Source: Rhineura floridana (Eukaryota; Chordata; Lepidosauria; Squamata; Rhineuridae). Taken from it: a stretch of DNA of 64,000 nt. The position numbers and the translations under genes were made by a program. Below the pieces are notes generated by a model. It was not told where the DNA came from and did not search any database. It saw only the letters and a list, made by a program, of their open reading frames with translations. The stretch covers positions 2,083,501-2,147,500 of the forward strand of contig NC_084480.1 of NCBI RefSeq assembly GCF_030035675.1. The letters run 5' to 3'. Shown here one piece after another: positions 11,570 to 22,540 of this stretch (position 1 is the first letter of the stretch; every line of letters starts with the position of its first letter).

Positions 11570-12232
11570 GTAGGGGCTGCTGCCCTCACCCACTTTGCCC
11601 ACCCTGCAACCTAACCCCCTCATCCAAACCACCCCTCTCCCTTGAGCTCTCCAAAATCCTTTTATGATCCTCTCTCCACTTCTCCTTCCCCCCTATGCTG
11701 GAGCTGCAAAGGAACACCAACCTCACCTAGCCCTGCCCCCCATCAAACTCCCCACTCCCCTCAGGCCTTGCCAAACTTCCCCAACCCTTAGACCTGGCCA
11801 ACCCTCCTTCCTCTGCCCCCCCTCCTATGGGCCACCAAAGCTCCTTTCTCTCTCCCCCCCACACTTTACAGGTCTCCATGCCTCTCTCTGCCCTCTTCAG
11901 ACGCTCTTCTGTGAGCAGAGGAGGGAGGCAGCCAGCTGAGGTGAGCTGCACAGGAATAGTCATGACAGGCTGGGGTAGCTCCTCAGGATCCGCCCTGCTC
12001 CCCCACTGCCCTTGCCCTCCACCACCAAGGCTGAAACGGTGGTGTTGGTGAGGTGGGCAGCAGCAGCAGAGGGAGTCCAGCAGGGCGGCTGCTGAGGAAC
12101 TCCCTGGGCCTGTCATGACTCCTCCTCCGGCTCACCTGGGCCGCCTCCTCCTGCTGTCATCATGCTGTAGTTCGCAGCACGGTTTGTTGGCAGATGGCGC
12201 TATGAGGTACTGAGCCACAAGTCCTTTTGTTG
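11570..12232. other. No gene recognised; C-rich DNA
   Basis: Pyrimidine-rich plus strand with many CCC runs. Long frames are open on both strands because of the composition. Nothing looks like a conserved exon. Confidence 0.4.
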
Positions 12233-12365
12233 TTGTCATGTGTCTTCAAGCCGATCACAACTTATGGTGACCTCATGAATCAGCGACCTCCAAGAGCATC
12301 TGTCCTGAACCACCCTGTTCAGATCTTGTAAGTTCAGGTCTGTGGCTTCCTTTAGGGAATCAATC

Positions 12366-15300
12366 ATAAGAACATAAGAACATAAGAACATAAGAAGAGC
12401 CTGCTGGATCAGGCCAGTGGCACATCTAGTCCAGCATCCTGTTCTCACAGTGGCCAACCAGGTGCCTGGGGGAAGCCCGCAAGCAGGACCCAAGTGCAAG
12501 AACACTCTCCCCTCCTGAGGCTTCCAGCAACTGGTTTTCAGAAGCATGCTGCCTCTGACTAGGGTGGCACAGCACAGCCATCACAGCTAGTAGCCATTGA
12601 TAGCCCTGTCCTCCATGAATTTGTCTAATCTTCTTTTAAAGCCGTCCAAGCTGGTGGCCATTACTGCATCTGGTGGGAGCAAATTCCATAGTTTAACTAT
12701 GCGCTGAGTAAAGAAGTACTTCCTTTTGTCTGTCCTGAATCTTCCAACATTCAGCTTCTTTGAATGTCCACGAGTTCTAGTATTCTGAGAGAGGGAGAAG
12801 AACTTTTCTCTATCCACTTTCTCAATGCCATGCATAATTTTATACACTTCTATCATGTCTCCTCTGACCCGCCTTTTCTCTAAACTAAAAAGCCCCAAAT
12901 GCTGCAACCTTTCTTCGTAAGGGAGTCGCTCCATCCCCTTGATCATTCTGGTTGCCCTCTTCTGAACCTTTTCCAACTCTAGAATATCCTTTTTGAGATG
13001 AGGCGACCAGAACTGTACACAGTATTCCAAATGCGGCCGCACCATAGATTTATACAACGGCATTATGATATCGGCTGTTTTATTTTCAATACCTTTCCTA
13101 ATTATCCCTAGCATGGAATTTGCCTTTTTCACAGCTGCCGCTCACTGGGTCGACATTTTCATCGTGCTGTCCACTACAACCCCGAGGTCTCTCTCCTGGT
13201 CGGTCACCGCCAGTTCAGACCCCATGAGCGTATATGTGAAATTAAGATTTTTTGCTTCAATATGCATAATTTTACACTTGTTTATATTGAATTGCATTTG
13301 CCATTTTTCCGCCCATTCACTCAGTTTGGAGAGGTCTTTTTGGAGCTCTTCGCAATCCCTTTTTGTTTTAACAACCCTGAACAATTTAGTGTCATCAGCA
13401 AACTTGGCCACTTCACTGCTCACTCTTAATTCTAGGTCATTAATGAACAAGTTGAAAAGTACAGGTCCCAATACCGATCCTTGAGGGACTCCACTTTCTA
13501 CAGCCCTCCATTGGGAGAACTGTCCGTTTATTCCTACTCTCTGCTTTCTGCTTCTTAACCAATTCCTTATCCACAAGAGGACCTCTCCTCTTATTCCATG
13601 ACTGCTAAGCTTCCTCAGAAGCCTTTGGTGAGGTACCTTGTCAAACGCTTTTTGAAAGTCTAAGTACACTATGTCCACTGGATCACCTCTATCTATATGC
13701 TTGTTGACACTCTCAAAGAATTCTAATAGGTTACTGAGACAGGACTTTCCCTTGCAGAAACCATGCTGGCTCTGCTTCAGCAAGGCTTGTTCTTCTATGT
13801 GCTTAGTTAATCTAGCTTTAATAATACTTTCTACCAGTTTTCCAGGGACAGAAGTTAAGCTAACTGGCCTGTAATTTCCGGGATCCCCTCTGGATCCCTT
13901 TTTGAAGGTTGGCGTTACATTTGCCACTTTCCAGTCCTCAGGCACGGAGGAGGACCCAAGGGACAAGTTACATATTTTAGTTAGCAGATCAGCAATTTCA
14001 CCTTTGAGTTCTTTGAGAACTCTCGGGTGGATGCCATCCGGGCCCAGTGATTTGTCAGTTTTTATATTGTCCATTAAGCTTAGAACTTCCTCTCTCGTTA
14101 CCACTATTTGTCTCAGTTCCTCAGAATCCCTTCCTGCAAATGTTAGTTCAGGTTCAGGGATCTGCCCTATATCTTCCACTGTGAAGACAGATGCAAAGAA
14201 TTCATTTAGCTTCTCTGCAATCTCCTTATCGTTCTTTAGTACACCTTTGACTCCCTTATCATCCAAGGGTCCAATCGTCTCCCTAGATGGTCTCCTGCTT
14301 TGAATGTATTTATAGAATTTTTTGTTGTTGGTTTTTATGTTCTTAGCAATGTGCTCCTCAAATTCTTTTTTAGCATCCCTTATTGTCTTCTTGCATTTCT
14401 TTTGCCAGAGTTTGTGTTCTTTTTTATTTTCTTCATTTGGACAAGACTTCCATTTTTTGAAGGAAGACTTTTTGCCTCTAAGAGCTTCCTTGACTTTGCT
14501 CGTTAACCATGCTGGCATCTTCTTGGCCCTGGCGGTACCTTTTCTGATCTGCGGTATGCACTCCAGTTGAGCTTCTAATATTGTGTTTTTAAACAACTTC
14601 CAAGCATTTTCGAGTGATGTGACCCTCTGGACTTTGTTTTTCAGCTTTCTTTTTACCAATCCCCTCATTTTTGTGAAGTTTCCTCTTTTGACCGTGTTGG
14701 ATTTTCTTGGCAATTGGCCATTTACATGTATGTTTAATTTAATAGCACTGTGGTCACTGCTCCCAATCGGTTCAACAACACTTACATCTCGCACCAGGTC
14801 CCGGTCCCCACTGAGGATTAAGTCCAGGGTTGCCGTCCCTCTGGTCGGTTCCATGACCAACTGGTCTAGGGAATAGTCATTTAGAATATCTAGAAACTTT
14901 GCTTCTTTGTCATGACTGGAACACATATGCAGCCAGTCTATGTCCGGGTAGTTGAAGTCACCCATTACTACCACCTTTCCCAGTTTGGATGCTTCCTCAA
15001 TTTCATATCTCATCTCAAGGTCTCCCTGAGCATTTTGATCAGGGGGACGATAGATCGTTCCCAGTATTAAGTCCCTCCTGGGGCACGGTATCACCACCCA
15101 CAACGATTCTGTGGAGGAGTCTGCCTCTTTGGGGGTTTCGAGCTTGCTGGATTCAATGCCTTCTTTCACGTATAGAGCGACTCCGCCACCAATACGTCCT
15201 TCCCTGTCCTTCCGATATAGTTTATATCCAGGGATAACCGTATCCCACTGGTTTTCTCCATTCCACCAGGTCTCCGTTATGCTCACTATATCAATGCTCT

Positions 15301-15564
15301 CCTCTAAGACCAAGCACTCCAGTTCTCCCATCTTGGTTTGGAGGCTCCTAGCATTACCGTACAGGCACTTGTAAGCAGTGTCTCTCTTCAAGTGTCTTTG
15401 GCACTTGTGGTTAGGCCTGTGGTAATTTTGCTCTTCTGAATTTATATCCTGTGCCCCTGCTCTCACAATGCCTACTTCTAGGCCTACCCCTTTTAAAATT
15501 TCATAATTTCTTTGGTTTTTATCCCAGGGGGGAGGTTTATTCCGAACCGGACCTTTCTCAGCTC
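12366..15564 (-). mobile_element. CR1 LINE, young copy with complete ORF2
   Basis: This 3.2-kb minus-strand element has three and a half terminal ttcttatg units (read as cataagaa on the plus strand), a full 3' UTR and an ORF2 of about 959 codons. It is truncated just upstream of ORF2, so ORF1 is absent. It sits cleanly inside a Bov-B LINE. Confidence 0.95.
12587..15466 (-). pseudogene. CR1 ORF2 polyprotein: AP endonuclease plus reverse transcriptase, one nonsense codon
   Basis: The enzyme nicks target DNA and reverse-transcribes the LINE RNA. Endonuclease landmarks in order are NARSLQTKMGEL, ITETWW, YRPP, GDFNYPDIDW and GSSDHSA. Reverse transcriptase landmarks are GPDGIHPRVL, YRPVSLTSVPGK, YLDFQKAFDKVPH, SGVPQGSVLGP and KFADDTKLF, with FADD intact. 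The frame is continuous from 15,466 to 12,587 except for a TGA at 13,142-13,144, where other copies have TGT (Cys). A four-residue in-frame deletion is seen after KSNTV relative to the copy at 24-26 kb. Confidence 0.93.
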
Positions 15565-15880
15565 CATCTCTTGTTTGGGCTTCCTCTTTTTCTACTCCCT
15601 TCTGTTTTTCCCAGCATTATTGTTTTTCCTAGTGAATAATGTCTTCTCATTATGTGTCCAAAGTATGATAACCTCATTTCATCATTTTAGCTTCTAGTGA
15701 TAGCTCTGGTTTAATTTATTCTAACACCCAATTATTTGTCTTTTTTGCAGTCCATGGTATCCACAAAGCTCTCCTCCAGCACCAGATTTCAAAGGAGTGG
15801 ATTTTTCTCTTATCCGCTTTTTTCACTGTCCAACTTTCACATCCATACATAGAGATCGGGAATACCATCTATATATTTCT

Positions 15881-15897
15881 GAGAGAGAGAGAGAGAA
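15881..15897 (+). repeat. (GA)n microsatellite
   Basis: Short run of GA units just beyond the Bov-B remnant. Confidence 0.8.
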
Positions 15898-16480
15898 TAA
15901 AGGAAAGCACTCTGATTATAGGAATCGTGCCCTTTCCCAGTAACCACAAGGGTCTAGCAATAGGTGAGGGTGAGCTACTTGTTGAGGGTGTGTGCTTGCC
16001 CCCTAATCACCCCACCTGGAGTCAACCCTGCCCCCAGCTCCAATTCTCAAATTTTCAAAGTGGAAAATGTACAACCCTATATAACTGTACTCAAAAGCAC
16101 CTCCCAAAAGAGTTGACTGTCAGCCATTTCCTACCTTTGCTGAACAACTCAGGGATGGAGTGGCCATGTGTACTTGTACATTAGTTGAGCAATGTGGCAG
16201 CCGTACTGCATGTGTGAATTGCCTCCACTGAAAAGCATTGCACATGATGGTCAGATATGCAAAGTCAGCCTTTGCTGCAGTTACCACTGATGTGCAACTA
16301 TGTATGGACCACTCCTTATATTCAATGCGTTTATCAGTTCCTGTGCATGATTTGTATCCTCTTCCTTTTGGAACAGAATGCACTTCTCTATGCTCAGGGG
16401 TTATGGGAACAGCTGGTGAACTTGACAGCCAAGCAAGACTTCAGTCTGGGCTTCCCATCTGCAAACACAGCATGAGTATA
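15898..16480. other. No gene recognised
   Basis: Frames on both strands overlap at 16,120-16,525; none shows a motif or exon structure. Confidence 0.35.
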
Positions 16481-16481
16481 T

Positions 16482-16625
16482 TTTTGAAGCATGCATGTTA
16501 TATAGCAGTGAAGGGGAACCTGTGACCTTCTAGATGCTTACTGACTGCAGCTGTCATCATTCCCCAACCATTATCCATGTTGACCGGGGGCTTATAGGGC
16601 TTGGAGTCCAGCAACATCTGTCCAC
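16482..16625 (+). mobile_element. Short hAT-like element plus upstream block shared with base 51
   Basis: gaagcatgcatgt followed by agcagtgaaggggaacctgt matches bases 53-100 closely. The remainder (gtcatcattccccaaccatt, gagtccagcaacatctg) is the common foldback group. Confidence 0.6.
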
Positions 16626-16629
16626 TTCA

Positions 16630-17045
16630 GTTCATCTCAGCATCCCATTTTTCCACTTTTAAGTTCAATTAGCCACGTTTCCACATCAGTTTGTGTTTTT
16701 TCTCTAAAAAAGCCCTCATAAAAGTTCACCAGCATTTAGTGTGAATTTCCCCTAGTATACACATCTTTGTGTGCAATTTTGCCTAATATACACATACAGT
16801 ATCACAAAGTAATTTTCCCTAACACAACACATTTTTGTATGTTATTTTCCATAATATATGCATGTATTATATGAATACTTCACCCTAGTATGTACATTTT
16901 TATACACATTACTTGACTGGAGCATAGCACTGAAAAATTTGGAGAAGTGGACATTTCGATGGATGGCTGCGTTTCACTTTGCATACTGTTTTGGGAAGTG
17001 TGAATTAGGCAGGTTACCCTTAGAGACAACCTGAATTGAATTCCC
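16630..17045. repeat. Unclassified AT-rich repeat with internal sub-repeats, copy 1
   Basis: Imperfect sub-repeats of the type cctaatatacacat recur about every 50 bases. The end block (ttttgggaagtgtgaattag) is shared with 44,090-44,340 and 32,711-32,860. Confidence 0.5.
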
Positions 17046-17509
17046 CCCATTGCCCCATGCTGGCTGTGTCTACCTGTCTTTGGCCCTCATTCTACTGGCT
17101 CTTTGGTGCCACAGAACCACGGAACTCTGACCCAGTGTTCCGAAGGTGGAGAAACTGACGCCGGCAGCCATCTTGGGCTATACCCTTCCTACTGGACACG
17201 AGGGTTCAACAGAGTCCCCTCAGCCAGCCACTGCCAGAGGCTGCAGTGTGGCTTCTTCCCCCTTGGAGAGGTGGCCTTCCCAGGTGTTCCCTTTAAGCCA
17301 ACTCTCCACCGGTCACAGAGCCCTCAGTTTAGCTGAGAGGCAGTAGAAGCCTCTCTCGCTCCTTGAGGACTCCTTGCAACAGAGCCTGGCGAATCAGACT
17401 GGCCAACCTGGAAGGTGGACGTCACTGAGGTGGGCTTCATTTCACTTCATTTCTCTTGGGATGTTTTCACATCGGGAGGTATGTCTGCTGGTTGTATCTG
17501 TAAAGGCAG

Positions 17510-17640
17510 GGGTGGGGACCCAGAGGCCTTCCAGATGCTGTTGGACCACACCTCTCATCATCCCTGACCATGGGCCATGCTGGCTGGAGCTGATGGGAGT
17601 TGAGGTTCAACAGGATCTGGAGGACTGCAGGCTCCCGATG
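17510..17640. mobile_element. Short palindromic hAT-like element
   Basis: Inverted arms: ggccttccagatgctgttgg on the left, and gttcaacaggatctggagga on the right. Confidence 0.65.
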
Positions 17641-17892
17641 TCCGCACTGAGAGGGCAGGAAGACACCTTCTTGTGTGAGCAGCCTGTGGGGTGGCACCTG
17701 GCCAGCAACATGGGGCACATCTTTGCCACAGCATGAGCTCTTGACTCATCCTGTCCCAAAGTGTGCCCCCCAGCTTGTGCCATGGCTTAGTATCATACCT
17801 TGGCTCTTCTTTGTTTTAAAAAAAGACAAGTTTGTTTTTGTTCTGCTCAGGGTCTTGGGGCTGAGAGCAGATGGGCAAAACTAGGATGGGAG

Positions 17893-18229
17893 TAGGGTTG
17901 CCAGGTCAATCCCTGAGACTGATCCTGTATCTTTAGGAGAAAAGAAAGTCAGCCAAGTGCAGGTGTTCTTGCAACCCTGTAATGGGAAAAACCACAAGGT
18001 GGAATTCTCCCTTCCCCCTGCACAATTTTTAAAGATACAGAAGACCTCTTGGAGGCCAGGCCTGGCAATGAAGAGGTCTTCTGCATCTTTAAAGGTTGTG
18101 CAGGGGGAAGGGAGAATTCCACCTTGTGGTTTTTCCCATTAGAGGGTTGCAAGAACACCTGCACTTGGCTGACTTCCTCTTCTCCTGAAGATACAGGATC
18201 AGCCTCAGGCCATGAACCTGGCAACCCTA
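17893..18229. mobile_element. Long foldback (palindromic) hAT-like element, copy 1
   Basis: The 337-bp element is almost wholly an inverted repeat with arms of about 160 bases. It starts tagggttgccaggtc and ends gacctggcaaccctA-like (gaacctggcaacccta). It is flanked by the 8-bp duplication gatgggag at 17,885-17,892 and 18,230-18,237, the hAT signature. No coding capacity. A second copy is at 33,689. Confidence 0.9.
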
Positions 18230-18237
18230 GATGGGAG

Positions 18238-19360
18238 GCGAGGCCAGAAGCTGGCAGTTGAGCAGGGTGGGGAGAGTCAGGTAGCAGAAGCAGCCGTGGG
18301 GATGAGGCTAGTATGGTCTGGGAAAGAAACAGGTCTGAAGAGGAGGGAGGAAGAGGGAGGAAGAAGCGGCCTGAGAGAGGAGGTGTGTGCGGCCGCTCTG
18401 TTCTGCTGGGCCAGAAGACTCCGCAGTGGGGGATGGAGTGAGCCTCCCAGGGCTCCCCCCACCCCCGTGGTTGGCACAGTCCAATCTTGACTCAGCTCTA
18501 AGCCTTGTGCTCCAGTGGAGCCCCACACCTTCCTCCTCAGGATGCCAGCAGAGCCCCACTCCACAGCGGCTATTTCCCATGCATCTCTAGGCCCACTTTG
18601 GCTCTGAGGACCCTAGCCCTGAGGTATTATTATTATTATTAATTATTGCATTTCTTACATGTCCTTCACCATACTATTCCAGGGCGGATTACAACACGAT
18701 AAAAATACCACATTAAAATCAGCAGGAGTGTGTGTGTGTGTACAGTGGGGTTGCAAGATACAAGATATAAAAGCAAACCTCTCTGTTGAAGAGGCAGTGG
18801 TATTAGTATTCGCCTTTATCGGCCCTGTCCCCACCCTGTCAATTGGTGCTTACTCCCAAGTAAAGTTGCACTGGAATGTAGCCTCGCTCACCCTGTTGCC
18901 TGGCAGACCAGCAATTCAAAAAAGGCTAAAAAGTATTTTTAATACATATCCAAAAAGTTTGGCAGGCATCTCCCCACCAAAGGTCACCCTACTTCATTTC
19001 CTCAATTCAGTGGTGTGTGTGTAACCTTTCCCCCCAGACCCATATGAATGGCTTTCCTCCTTTTAAGACCAATAGGAATGGAACAGCTGCCCTATCTAAT
19101 GCTAGCATACCTGCGAGGTCTCTAGAATTCACTGCATCTTTTTTAAAGAGGTGCCAGCACTCAAGTCTCCATCAAGTTCCAGCCTTTATCATAGAAGGCT
19201 ATGTGTCCCTTCTCCCTGATCTGGTATGTTGGAATCAGTGTACTAAAGACACTTCTCACATGCCAAGACACTACTTTCTTTAAATAAGACGTCTGACTGA
19301 ACTGATAATATTGAAATCTTGATTTCTATCTGCGTTACAATTTGTAGTGGTGTGTTCGTT
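18238..19360. other. No gene recognised
   Basis: GC-rich to 18,600, then a short (TTA)n at 18,619-18,641, a (GT)n at 18,727-18,741 and the dispersed block gcttactcccaagtaaagtt at about 18,846. Frames on both strands are open by composition. Confidence 0.4.
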
Positions 19361-19364
19361 TCAC

Positions 19365-19622
19365 ATTTCCTAATTGTTGGTACAGACAACCTCTCAGTCA
19401 CAATATTTCCCTTTAATTGATGCTTTGCTGGCTTTTTGTTTTATGCTGGATTTTTACACTGTTGCCCTGACTTGTTTTATGTTTGTTTCTATTTTCTGTT
19501 TTTATTATGTTTTTGTATTGATTGTGTATTTTTATTGTTTGTATTATGTTTGTAAGCTGCCCTGAGCTCTTTCACAGTGGAAGGGCAGGATATAAATCCT
19601 CTTAATAAATAAATAAATATTT
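19365..19622 (+). mobile_element. L2-like LINE 3' UTR and tail
   Basis: T-rich 3' UTR followed by agctgccctgagctctttca, agggcaggatataaatcc and TAAA repeats. Confidence 0.7.
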
Positions 19623-20660
19623 CATAGTCTTGGATACTAGAGTCTAGGAGTTTAAGGCTGAAACTGTAAGTTTTTTAATTAAAAAAAAATTCCTCACATC
19701 TTCCCCCAGTTTTTGGTGGTAATTACTAGGCACAAAAGCAAAACAAGTGAACAATGCAACCATTACTATGCTTAATTCACATAATTAGCCAATAATTTGC
19801 ATAATATGTAAAGTAGCCACCCCACATTTGTGGAGCTGGAATATGGCAACCCTGGTGTGGAGGGCTTTTCTTCCCCAAAGAGATGAGCAGCTGAACCCTA
19901 AAGAGCACCCAGCCTGGGGGGGGGGGAGCTTCCTCTTAAATGTGTGTGTGTAATGCAGCACCATTAGTCTGGCACAGCAGTGCCTTCCTTAAGTGCCCCA
20001 GCATGGGAGGGTGTGGGAGAGGGGTGGAGGATTCCTACTTCCTGACCCACGAATTTGGTGTCCTCCTCAGGGCATCCCTTTGGCTCGTGTCACCTGCCAT
20101 GGAGCCTCTGTTGACTGAGATGTACGGCCTCCATGGTCAAACAGTCCCCGTAGCCCAGCCAATGTCAGACAGGAGGGAGATGGTGTCTGGGCTACCCTGG
20201 GAGAGAAAAGGCAACTGCAAAGGCATGATGCGAGGAGAGAGCAGCTATCAGGTCAGTGGGCCCAAGCAGGAGGCCTGGCCTGGCAGGACAGGACGTGAAG
20301 GGGGAGGGGGGAGGCAGTGGGAGGCTGGTGCCCTGCAGGGGGAGGATGCATCACCCAGCATTTTGGGACCAGAAGGGAGCCTGGAGCCGCCATTTCCATG
20401 CACAGCTATTTGATGCTTTGCCAGCTGAAAGGCTGGATTGTGCTACATGTCATGCCTGGCTTCACTTGTTACCCGCTCCCTTTGCTGCAGAGTCGGGAGG
20501 TATCAGGAGGTGAGACACGGAATGAGATAGGAGGGTGGGTGCCCTCCCTGTCAGATCCATCCGTTTTGTCTTCATATCGGTCCCATGAGGCAGATGAGGC
20601 TCATCCAAGGGGGCTCACCTGTGGGCTGCGTGGCCACCATTTGAGGAATCTGCGGGTGCT
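19623..20660. other. No gene recognised
   Basis: Contains a G run at 19,917-19,927 and GC-rich DNA with overlapping plus-strand frames (19,940-20,841), none supported by motifs. Confidence 0.35.
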
Positions 20661-20664
20661 TCAT

Positions 20665-20800
20665 CTAGAATGTCACTATTTTCAGGTGGGATTCAGTCAC
20701 ATACTAGCAAATTCAGGTTGCACAATGAAAGCTGATTTGGGCAACAAACCCACTCCCCCCTCCAAAAAAAATGCCAGACTTTTTGTGATAAGGAAAATGA
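20665..20800 (+). repeat. Unclassified dispersed repeat, copy 2
   Basis: Shares tcactattttcaggtgggat and gcaaattcaggttgc with 5,530-5,670; roughly 75-80 percent alike by eye. Confidence 0.55.
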
Positions 20801-21112
20801 TTGGAAAATGCACTGGAAAGTGTGCAACAACTCTTGCTTGATGCAATATCGTCTAACCTTCCAGCAAGCAAATGAGAGTGAATGCTCAATAAACAGGTTG
20901 TCTGGAAGCAGCCAGAGTCCCCTTGGTCTAGGTTTATCCTTTCACTGCTTCTCGTCACAGCTATCTGAATATTCTCTTATTTGCACACAGGCACCTCCAG
21001 CCTGCTGTTTTTGAAGAATCTATTTCTTGACCATCATATGAAGCCATCCTTCTACTCATATCCTCCCATTCATGTTTTCATCTTCATAAAAATGCATGCA
21101 TCTTTTCTTCAT

Positions 21113-21216
21113 ATCCATCCATCCATCCATCCATCCATCCATCCATCCATCCATCCATCCATCCATCCATCCATCCATCCATCCATCCATCCATCCATCC
21201 ATCCATCCATCCATCC
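21113..21216 (+). repeat. (ATCC)n microsatellite
   Basis: About 26 uninterrupted ATCC units. Confidence 0.97.
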
Positions 21217-21506
21217 TCCCCTCTCTCCTTCTCTTCCCCCCAACATACACAGACACACACTATTTGTCTAGTTCACAGAACCAAGAAAGTCGGCAGATCC
21301 TTTCTCCACCTAGTAATCTAGGGTTGGAGTGTAGCTGTCTCTGGCTGGCCCTGGCTCTCAGACTCTCAGGCAGGGAGAGAGAGACAGACCTTTCACCATG
21401 TCCTACCATTTGATTATTTTATTTTAACTGGACATGGACGGAACCTGGGACCTTAACCTCCATATCCATCCATACGGCCTGCATCTTCATTAATATCCAT
21501 CTATTT

Positions 21507-21918
21507 TAGGGATGGGGTTCTCTGCCTAGTTCTGATCCGCTTGTATTCCGATAGTCCATCGTTCATTCCTGATGCACCCTTTTTTTGTTCTCCTTTGCTT
21601 TGGCACCTGCTATTGTTTTTTTGGTTGCAAAAAAAATCGCACAGTTTTTAACAAATATTCCTCTGTAAATGATCACAATGTTCTACGTGGTTTATTTTTT
21701 CCTGTTTATCACACCTACACATGAATGCATCAACTTAGAGGAAATTATGAAGATAATTAAGTAAAATCAGGGGGGGAAATTCAGGAAAAAAATCAATGCT
21801 GATTACAGCCGCAGCCCGCCACAAAAAATCAGTGCTGGTCCGAAAAGACAGCGAATTGTCAAATTCGGTCGGAATCCGGCACTAAGTCTGATTTAGCGGA
21901 TATTGTCCCCCGTCCCTA
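21507..21918. mobile_element. Non-autonomous hAT-like element
   Basis: A 412-bp element beginning tagggatgggg and ending ccccgtcccta (inverted ends), flanked by a perfect 8-bp duplication atctattt at 21,499-21,506 and 21,919-21,926. The interior is AT-rich without an open frame. Confidence 0.88.
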
Positions 21919-21962
21919 ATCTATTTCCATAGTTATTTTGCATGCACCCATGTTTAGAAAGA

Positions 21963-22145
21963 CAGCCAGTGTGGTGTAGTGGATTAAGGTGTTGGACTAC
22001 GACCTGGGAGACCAGGGTTCGAATCCCCACACAGCCATGAAGCTCACTGGGTGACCTTGGGCCAGTCGCTGCCTCTCAGCCTCATGAAAACCCTATTCAT
22101 AGGGTCGCCATAAGTTGGAATCGACTTGAAGACAGTACATTTACA
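21963..22145 (+). mobile_element. Sauria-type tRNA-derived SINE, nearly complete, Bov-B tail
   Basis: The head (gccagtgtggtgtagtgga) contains an A-box-like stretch, and ggttcgaatcc is a perfect B box. The body (cactgggtgaccttgggcca) is followed by the tail gggtcgccataagttggaat plus cgacttgaag, which is the Bov-B 3' end and presumably recruits its reverse transcriptase. Confidence 0.92.
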
Positions 22146-22501
22146 TTTATGTTTAGAAAACCCACCCACCTCTCCCTCCATCCATGGGAGGCTGCTCCTT
22201 TAGAACAAAATGGGCACTGCCCAACTGACCTCAGTCTGCCCTCAGCCAGACCCCATTTCTTACAAGCAAGCCAGTGTCAGGTTCCTCCTCCTCGGACTAT
22301 GCACACACTAGTTGTTTCAAAAGCAGCAAATCCGTTTTGTCTAGTTGAGGTTTCAAACAATTCTGCCCATGGTTGGACACATCTTCGTTCCCCACTACTG
22401 ATGAGGACCGCCCACAGCAAAGGGTTGGGGCAGTCACTGTGTCTGCCCTAGCCTACAGCAAAGTGTTTTCATTGGACACACCTGGAAGGGCAACGGGGTT
22501 G

Positions 22502-22540
22502 ATGGCCAATCAGTTTTGCAGTCTGTGTGAAGCTTTCAAG
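22502..22540 (+). CDS. Candidate small gene, first coding exon (unrecognised)
   Basis: The segment reads MANQFCSLCEAFK, with a C-x2-C pair, and ends at a good donor (AAG then gtaaag) in phase 0. The start at 22,502 is a guess: the frame stays open upstream to an ATG at 22,373, and the context of the chosen ATG is weak. It is supported mainly by joining in phase with three further segments that have good splice sites. I do not recognise the protein. Confidence 0.3.

Larger units (their letters stand above)
12233..15872 (-). mobile_element. Bov-B (RTE-clade) LINE 3' region, split by a CR1
   Basis: In reverse complement, 15,872-15,565 reads Bov-B ORF2 sequence (cttcactgtcc and agctctcctccagcacc regions). 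It continues without loss at 12,365-12,233 into the Bov-B 3' end (aagccgatcacaacttatgg in plus orientation). The intact Bov-B piece at 29.5-29.8 kb shows that these halves are adjacent in the unbroken element. Confidence 0.85.

Noticed and set aside
11393-11632. Minus-strand frame of YLSI repeats
   Set aside because: It is translation of a (GATA)n microsatellite.
13065-13484. Plus-strand frames across the CR1 copies at 13-15 and 24-26 kb
   Set aside because: Antisense shadows of CR1 ORF2, repeated identically in both copies.
21056-21271. Frames of HPSI or DGWM repeats
   Set aside because: Both strands of an (ATCC)n array.
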